Source: DASPJL01 sp035628645 (GTDB lineage: Bacteria > Bacteroidota > Bacteroidia > Cytophagales > Cyclobacteriaceae). Taken from it: a stretch of DNA of 11,848 nt. The stretch lies in assembly GCA_035628645.1 (NCBI GenBank), contig DASPJL010000193.1, forward strand, positions 1 to 11,848, read 5' to 3'. Below the pieces are notes generated by a model. That model made no database searches. It saw nothing but the letters and a program-made list of their open reading frames with translations, and was not told the origin of the DNA. Below, in pieces: positions 6,566 to 11,848 of this stretch. How positions within the stretch are numbered: the first letter of the stretch is position 1; each line of letters starts with the position of its first letter. A program made the position numbers and the translations under genes.

Positions 6566-7150
6566 ATGATTAAAAATTTACGCCCTCCCAAAAAGGAGGA
6601 GTTCCTCTCTCCAATTTTTATAAACATGGAGATATTTGAAGAAATATATAGACTATATTGGTCTGATTTATTTAATGCTGCTTATAAAAGAATAAAATCA
6701 GTTGAAAAGACTGAAGAAATCATTCAGGACTTATTTACCAGTCTTTGGGAGAAAAGAGATAAAATAGAAATTAACGAATCCTTGTCTGGTTATCTTTTTA
6801 GGAGTTTAAAGTTCAGGGTGTTAAACCATCTTCGAAATGAAATGGTACGATCAGGCCATTTGAATGATATAAAATTGGGCATGGCTAAGATGGATGTTTC
6901 AACAGAAAGGGAAATAGAGCATAAAGAACTGAAGGAAAAAATAGATAGGGAAATAAAAAATTTACCCGAAAAATGCCGGGAAGTATTCCTATTGAGCCGC
7001 GAGGAGGAGCTTTCTTTTAAAGAAATTGCACAAAAATTAAATATCTCTGTAAATACTGTTGAAAAGCATGTAGGCAAAGCGCTAAGGGCTCTTCGTGTGA
7101 ATTTGAAAAATCATATCACGATTTTAGTTATCTCCTTGTTGAATTTTTAA
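6566..7150 (+). CDS. ECF sigma factor, FecI/Bacteroidetes SusC-linked type
   Basis: This is a 194-aa RNA polymerase sigma factor. Region 2 covers residues about 25-92, with EEIIQDLFTSLWEKRD (50-65) and the SGYLFRSLKFRVLNHLR core-binding/-10 recognition stretch (74-90). Region 4 covers about 128-178, with LPEKCREVFLLSREEELSF, the helix-turn-helix FKEIAQKLNISVNTVEKHV (151-169) and the typical KALRALR end. A short hydrophobic tail (ITILVISLL) follows, often seen in this subfamily. It should be held inactive by the downstream FecR-like protein and, once released, transcribe the susC gene. The first ATG is at 6566-6568. An internal ATG at 6626-6628 (Met21) would give a 174-aa protein beginning MEIFEEIYRLYW, which fits the family's usual N-terminus better. 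The 20 extra residues are low in family character. Confidence 0.9.
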   Translation: MIKNLRPPKKEEFLSPIFINMEIFEEIYRLYWSDLFNAAYKRIKSVEKTEEIIQDLFTSLWEKRDKIEINESLSGYLFRSLKFRVLNHLRNEMVRSGHLNDIKLGMAKMDVSTEREIEHKELKEKIDREIKNLPEKCREVFLLSREEELSFKEIAQKLNISVNTVEKHVGKALRALRVNLKNHITILVISLLNF

Positions 7151-7312
7151 AACCATTTTTTGATTAGTAGCTACCTTCCTATAAGGTGGAGATAACCCGT
7201 TTATAATAAAACATTATTCCTTTTATTTTTTTTTTCAAATTTTTTCTTTTCTCAATGGCGGTAAGATCCTAGTTAAGTGTCATGGTATATAAATCGGATA
7301 ATATACCTGTAT

Positions 7313-8260
7313 ATGAAAGATAACATGGAAGATATTATAAGCAGATATCTTAAGGGTAAAGCAAGCCCGGATGAAGTAAAGCGAGTAGAAGCTTACTACG
7401 CTTCTTTTTCAGAACAGTCGAATTATACAAATTCCTTAAATGAAAAGGAAAAAAAGCTGCTTGAAGACAAGATCTTCAAAAATGTTTATCATAAAATCTA
7501 TAAAAAAGCAGGAAGTAAAAATAGTCATTCACTGAAGCTTGCCGCGTTATTAAGAATTGCCGCTTGTTTGGCAGGATTGGCAATGTTATTTCTTTCATAT
7601 AAGTTTTTTGTTTCATCAGACAAAACTGTATTGGAAACTCAATATGGAGAAGTGTTGTCATATATGCTTCCCGATAGCTCTATGGTGACTCTAAATGGAA
7701 ATTCTTCCCTGGAATATGAGGTATGGGAAAGCAACAGTCCGAGGACTGTGACATTGAAAGGAGAAGCTTATTTTTCAGTGACGCATAAAGCTAATAACCA
7801 GAAGTTTATTGTCTCTGTGCCCGGGAAATACAATGTTGAAGTCTTGGGGACGGAATTTAATATTTCAGAAAGGGAAAACGGTTCAAGAGTGGTTCTGAAC
7901 TCAGGGAAAGTTAAACTTGACCTAGAGGGAAACAGCGCGAAGGATATAATAATGAAGCCGGGCGAAATGGTTGAATTTCGGGCATCTGAGAACATTCATA
8001 AGACTGCTGTAAATACAGAAGTTTACTCTGCCTGGAAGGATCATAAATTGATTTTTGACAATACCTCTTTGAAAGAGATAAAAACCATTTTAGAAGAGAC
8101 TTATGGATTTAAAGTGAAAGTAAAAGATAAAATGCTTCTTGAACAAACTTTTACCGGCGCTGTACCCAGTGAAAATATTGAAATGCTTTTGATAGGATTA
8201 TCCAAATCTACTGATTTGAAGGTAGTAAGGAATGGAAATTTTATTGAAATAAACAAATAA
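7313..8260 (+). CDS. FecR-family anti-sigma factor / signal transducer
   Basis: This is a 315-aa single-pass inner-membrane protein. The cytoplasmic N-terminus (about 1-72, starting MKDNMEDIISRYLKGKASPDE) should bind the ECF sigma factor. One membrane helix lies at about 75-100 (LAALLRIAACLAGLAMLFLS). The periplasmic FecR domain covers about 105-225, with LPDSSMVTLNGNSSLEYE, LKGEAYFSVTH and VEVLGTEFNI as the recognisable blocks. The C-terminal DUF4974 domain covers about 245-313 (HKLIFDNTSLKEIKTILEE). It relays the signal from the STN domain of the outer-membrane transporter to the sigma factor. The frame stays open upstream to a GTG at 7277, which would add 12 residues. I prefer the ATG at 7313, or the one at 7325, since family members usually begin with a sequence like MEDII. 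The gap to the sigma gene is 162 nt. Confidence 0.92.
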   Translation: MKDNMEDIISRYLKGKASPDEVKRVEAYYASFSEQSNYTNSLNEKEKKLLEDKIFKNVYHKIYKKAGSKNSHSLKLAALLRIAACLAGLAMLFLSYKFFVSSDKTVLETQYGEVLSYMLPDSSMVTLNGNSSLEYEVWESNSPRTVTLKGEAYFSVTHKANNQKFIVSVPGKYNVEVLGTEFNISERENGSRVVLNSGKVKLDLEGNSAKDIIMKPGEMVEFRASENIHKTAVNTEVYSAWKDHKLIFDNTSLKEIKTILEETYGFKVKVKDKMLLEQTFTGAVPSENIEMLLIGLSKSTDLKVVRNGNFIEINK

Positions 8261-8265
8261 TGCCC

Positions 8266-8289
8266 TTACCAAGTGTGGGAGTTTGGTAA
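8266..8289 (+). other. Intercistronic hairpin between fecR- and susC-like genes
   Basis: TTACCAA (8266-8272) and TTGGTAA (8283-8289) are perfect complements around a ten-base loop. The hairpin starts six nt after the fecR-like stop and is followed by an A tract, not a T tract, so it is not a standard terminator on this strand. It might mark an mRNA processing or stability boundary that lets susC be expressed more strongly than the regulators. Confidence 0.35.
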
Positions 8290-8329
8290 AAAAAACAACA
8301 CCTAAACTTAAGTTAATTAGTTAATTATT

Positions 8330-11300
8330 ATGAAAAAAGTTTTAAAATTTTGTGGCCTTTTAGTGCTGCTTTGCTGCCTGAAATTCTCTGTATATTCACA
8401 GGCGCTGGCATCCTCAGCTTCATTGAAATCCTACCCGGATTCCAGTGGACCAGTAGTGCAAAATGAAAATAGAAGTCTTAAATCTATTCTTCATTATTTG
8501 GAAAAAAAGTATGATGTTTCTTTTTTCTATAAATCAGAATTGGTAGAAAACAAATCAATAAATATATCCAACATAAAAGATTCCAGCCTGGAGCAGGAGC
8601 TTAAAAGTTGCCTTGCTCCGAACGGGCTTAAGTATGAAAAGATCAGGGATGATTTTTTCGTGATTTCTCCCGTAAAAGCCGAAGGTATTTCTGAAATTGA
8701 GAATAAGAGAAGCTATACTCAAACCAATGAAGAACAACAGCTTTCTACATCAATATCCTCAATGGAAAGACTTAATTCTATTTACTCCAATATTGTCACG
8801 GTAAGAGAACTTCAGATTAAAGGAAAAGTAACCGGAGAAGATGGTCTTGGATTACCGGGAGTAAGTGTCGTTGTAAAAGGCTCGACTGTAGGTACGGTAA
8901 CAGACGCTGAAGGAGCCTATACCCTTACTGTCCCGGACGGAACAGCAGTTCTGGTGTTTTCCTTTATCGGGTACAATACAGAGGAGGTTGCTGTTAATAA
9001 CAGAACCATTGTTGATGTCAAGCTTATTCAGGATTTGGTTGGTCTTCAGGAAGTGGTTGTAACGGCTCTTGGTATAAAAAGAGAGGAAAAGACATTGGGA
9101 TATGCGGTAACTAAAGTTGAAGGTGCAAGCTTAACAAAGGCAAGAGAAACTAACGTGGCGAATTCCTTGGTGGGAAAAATTGCAGGTGTTAACGTTACTC
9201 CTACTGCGGGTGGTCCGGGAAGCTCTGCTAATGTTAATATCAGAGGTGTTAATAGTTTCAGCGGAGGGCAACCATTATATGTAATTAACGGTATTCCTAT
9301 GAACGCTGATAATAGAGGAATGGCAGGAACTTGGGGTGGTGCTGACGCTGGAGATGGTATTTCCAATATAAATCCCGATGATATTGAAACCATGACAGTT
9401 TTAAAAGGTTCGACTGCATCTGCTTTATATGGGTCCCGTGCATCTAATGGGGTAATTCTTATAACCACAAAAGGCGGTAGGGGTAGAAAAGGTATAGGTG
9501 TTGATTTTAACTCAAATTATACTTTTGACAGAGTAATGGATCTAACAGATTGGCAATATGAATATGGTCAAGGCGGAAGTGGCGTGAAACCTGTAGATGT
9601 CAATGGTGCTTTAGCTTCTGGAGCTTCAAGCTGGGGAGCTAAATTAGATGGAAGCGATGTGATTCAATTTGATGGCGTTGCAAGACCCTATGTGGCTCAA
9701 AAAGATAACATAAAGAACTTTTATAGAAATGGTTATACATTTACAAATACGCTCGCGTTTTCCGCGGGCGATGAAAATGGTGGAATTCGCTTGTCCGCTT
9801 CAGATTTAAATAACTCGTCTGTGGTTCCAAATTCAAGTATGAGAAGAAATACTTTCAATTTGGATATCAACTATAACCTTACAAAAAAGCTTCTTATAAC
9901 AGGTAATACAAATATTACAATAGATAAAGCCAAAAACAGACCTAGTTTAAGTGATTCACCTGGTAACGCGAATTTTGGGGTCTTATTTTTACCTACAAGT
10001 CTTGATGTTACTACTTTAAAACCTGGATATGTAAGTGATCCTCTTGATCCTAACTTCGGGGATGAAATAATGTATACGCAAAATGCCTTCGGAACCAATC
10101 CATATTTTGCTGTTAATAGATTTATCAACAATACAAGTAGAAATAGAAACATAAGCAGTTTGTCACTTAAATACAATTTCACTGATTGGCTTTATTTACA
10201 AGGCAGAGTAGGAAGAGACTATTATTCGGATGAGCAAACAGTTGTAGTCCCAACGGGAACCGCGTATAGACCTGCAGGAGATATCTTAGAATTAAACACA
10301 AGGTTCTCAGAGATAAACGCTGACTTCCTTCTTGGAATTAACAGAAAAATTACTGAGGATATCGGGTTTGGATTTACAGGAGGAGGAAGTATAATGAAAA
10401 GAGACAGATTGATAAGAAGTGTAGACAGAGCAGGTTTTGCAGTTCCCTTCTTATATACAATAGGCAATACCTTAGAGCCATCAGATAATCACTTAACCGA
10501 TACGCCTTACAGAAAGGAAACTCAATCATTCTATTATTCTATCGAGCTTTCCTACAAAGACTTCTTGTTCTTAAATACCACAGGACGTAACGATTGGTTC
10601 TCTACTTTGAATCCTTCAGATAATAGTTTATTTTATCCATCGGTAAGCGGTAGTTTTGTTTTCTCAGAGCTTGTTAGTACTCCTATTCTTTCTTTCGGTA
10701 AGTTAAGAGCTTCATGGGCAAGCACAAGTGGCGAAACGGATCCTTTTGTAACTGATTTGTATTATAATGTGAACGGAAACCTAGGCGGTAGACCGATAGG
10801 AGTAAATACTAATGCTAATATCCCTAATCCTTTATTAACTCCTTATATAATGAAGGAGTTTGAAGTAGGTTTGGATCTTCGATTCTTAAAGAACAGAATA
10901 GGACTTGATGTCGCTTATTTCAATAGAAGAACAAATGATGAGATAGTGCCAATTACTACCTCTGCAACTTCAGGTTACACAGGAGCATTTGTTAATGTTG
11001 GTGAGCTGTCAAATTCAGGATTTGAATTTTTACTAAGTGCTTCTCCTATAAAAACTGACAATCTAAGCTGGACTGTTTCTTTGAACCATACCATGCTTGA
11101 TAACACAGTGAATAAGATTATTGAAGGGCAGGACGAGTATCAGGTTCCCGGTGCTACTGCTCGTACACAAGACGCGTATATCAAACATTATGTAGGACTT
11201 CCTGCTTCTCAAATCATGGCATTTGACTATAAAAGAGACGCTAATGGAAACATAATTTACGATGTTTCCGGATTTCCGTTAAGAGGCGATTTAAAGCCTT

Positions 11301-11830
11301 ATGGTTCCAGTTTTCACAATGTATATGGCGGCTTGAATAATGAAGTTAATTTCAAGGGTATTAATTTAAGTTTCTTGATAGATTATAAATTCGGTGCAAA
11401 AATGTTTTCTGCTACCAATTCCTTTGCCATGAGAAGTGGACTACATAAGAATACTTTGGTTGGAAGAGAAGGCGGTGTCGTAGGAGTGGGAGTGAATGAA
11501 AATGGTGAGCCCAATACTGTCAACGTAGCCGCGGATCAGTATTATGGTCAGTTAGCCCAAAGAATTTCTTCGGAATTCGTTTATGATGCGAGTTTTATAA
11601 AATTGCGTCAGGTTGTTTTAGGGTATACATTGCCTAAATCTTTGTTCGGAAGCTTCCCTGTTCAATCTATTAACATTTCTTTTGTAGCCAGAAACCTGGG
11701 AATACTAATGAAACGTACTGATAATATTGATCCTGAGGCTAATATAAACAACTCTGTCGGTCAGGGATTAGAACTTGCCGGTGTTCCTCCTGTTAGATCT
11801 TATGGTTTTAACCTAAGCGCAAAATTCTAA
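8330..11830 (+). CDS. SusC/RagA-family TonB-dependent transporter with STN domain
   Basis: This is a complete 1166-aa outer-membrane protein. The signal peptide is at about 1-24 (MKKVLKFCGLLVLLCCLKFS, then VYSQ). A secretin/TonB short N-terminal (STN) signalling domain lies at about 48-114 (LKSILHYLEKKYDVSFFYKS to FFVISP). A carboxypeptidase-regulatory-like domain is at about 162-232 (GKVTGEDGLGLPGVSVVVKG). The TonB-box-like EVVVTALG is at 241-248. The plug, about 255-381, includes the SusC signatures NVNIRGVNSFSGGQPLYVIN and LKGSTASALYGSRASNGVIL. A long beta barrel runs to the terminal Phe of SYGFNLSAKF. It should import a bound glycan or other large nutrient with TonB energy; the substrate cannot be read here. 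The STN domain and the adjacent sigma/anti-sigma genes indicate a transporter that also signals. Only 18 nt follow the stop, so the expected SusD partner is outside the window. Confidence 0.95.
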   Translation: MKKVLKFCGLLVLLCCLKFSVYSQALASSASLKSYPDSSGPVVQNENRSLKSILHYLEKKYDVSFFYKSELVENKSINISNIKDSSLEQELKSCLAPNGLKYEKIRDDFFVISPVKAEGISEIENKRSYTQTNEEQQLSTSISSMERLNSIYSNIVTVRELQIKGKVTGEDGLGLPGVSVVVKGSTVGTVTDAEGAYTLTVPDGTAVLVFSFIGYNTEEVAVNNRTIVDVKLIQDLVGLQEVVVTALGIKREEKTLGYAVTKVEGASLTKARETNVANSLVGKIAGVNVTPTAGGPGSSANVNIRGVNSFSGGQPLYVINGIPMNADNRGMAGTWGGADAGDGISNINPDDIETMTVLKGSTASALYGSRASNGVILITTKGGRGRKGIGVDFNSNYTFDRVMDLTDWQYEYGQGGSGVKPVDVNGALASGASSWGAKLDGSDVIQFDGVARPYVAQKDNIKNFYRNGYTFTNTLAFSAGDENGGIRLSASDLNNSSVVPNSSMRRNTFNLDINYNLTKKLLITGNTNITIDKAKNRPSLSDSPGNANFGVLFLPTSLDVTTLKPGYVSDPLDPNFGDEIMYTQNAFGTNPYFAVNRFINNTSRNRNISSLSLKYNFTDWLYLQGRVGRDYYSDEQTVVVPTGTAYRPAGDILELNTRFSEINADFLLGINRKITEDIGFGFTGGGSIMKRDRLIRSVDRAGFAVPFLYTIGNTLEPSDNHLTDTPYRKETQSFYYSIELSYKDFLFLNTTGRNDWFSTLNPSDNSLFYPSVSGSFVFSELVSTPILSFGKLRASWASTSGETDPFVTDLYYNVNGNLGGRPIGVNTNANIPNPLLTPYIMKEFEVGLDLRFLKNRIGLDVAYFNRRTNDEIVPITTSATSGYTGAFVNVGELSNSGFEFLLSASPIKTDNLSWTVSLNHTMLDNTVNKIIEGQDEYQVPGATARTQDAYIKHYVGLPASQIMAFDYKRDANGNIIYDVSGFPLRGDLKPYGSSFHNVYGGLNNEVNFKGINLSFLIDYKFGAKMFSATNSFAMRSGLHKNTLVGREGGVVGVGVNENGEPNTVNVAADQYYGQLAQRISSEFVYDASFIKLRQVVLGYTLPKSLFGSFPVQSINISFVARNLGILMKRTDNIDPEANINNSVGQGLELAGVPPVRSYGFNLSAKF

Positions 11831-11848
11831 TTTTTAAAATCCAATTAA

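Noticed and set aside
7171..7189. Hairpin CTACCTT/AAGGTGG after the sigma factor, considered as a terminator.
   Set aside because: The stem has a G-T wobble and no T tract follows it; the fecR-like gene downstream is probably in the same unit.
7277..7312. GTG start adding 12 residues to the FecR-like protein.
   Set aside because: The added residues (MSWYINRIIYLY) do not fit the usual N-terminus, and ATG codons at 7313 and 7325 fit better.
9046..9468. Open frame of 140 codons on the minus strand inside the SusC gene.
   Set aside because: It lies opposite the conserved plug domain, its translation shows no recognisable domain, and the plus-strand frame is unmistakable.

Overview
The window reads as a Bacteroidota chromosome, most likely Cytophagales or a close relative. 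The evidence is AT-rich DNA, almost no Shine-Dalgarno sequences ahead of starts, and a fecI-fecR-susC cassette whose outer-membrane protein has the SusC/RagA signatures. The genus cannot be read from the sequence. There are ten genes: five on the minus strand (316-5661) and one phosphatase gene plus a signalling/transport cassette on the plus strand (5838-11830).

Positions 1-323 are non-coding and hold two and a fraction copies of a 150-bp tandem repeat with an inverted repeat built from iterated CACAGATT-like words. The third, partial copy contains the stop codon of the first gene. Next, on the minus strand, come a TauE/SafE-type membrane exporter (316-1059) and, 35 nt upstream of it, a PAS-LuxR regulator (1095-1874) that probably shares its transcript. 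Further upstream in the same direction is a two-gene unit: a GMC-family flavin oxidoreductase without its own signal peptide (2025-3560) and a small protein with a twin-arginine leader (3605-4000). This looks like a Tat 'hitchhiker' periplasmic dehydrogenase. The last minus-strand gene (4156-5661) is a polytopic GT-C glycosyltransferase resembling the GT22 (Alg9/Alg12/PIG-B) family.

The plus strand starts, divergently, with a GmhB/HisB-N-like HAD phosphatase (5838-6353) that lacks the zinc-loop cysteines of classical GmhB. It is followed by a FecI-type ECF sigma factor (6566-7150), a FecR-type anti-sigma factor (7313-8260) and a 1166-aa SusC-like TonB-dependent transporter (8330-11830) with an N-terminal STN signalling domain. 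The three form a cell-surface signalling circuit: the loaded transporter should signal through its STN domain to FecR, which releases the sigma factor. A SusD-like lipoprotein would be expected just past the right edge.

I did not find a clearly undescribed system. The points most worth a second look are the tandem palindromic repeat and its overlap with a gene end, the Tat-partner/GMC pair, the zinc-loop-less phosphatase divergent from a GT22-like enzyme, and possible RNA structures around the sigma factor start and between fecR and susC. All functions are inferred from motifs read by eye; no database search was run.
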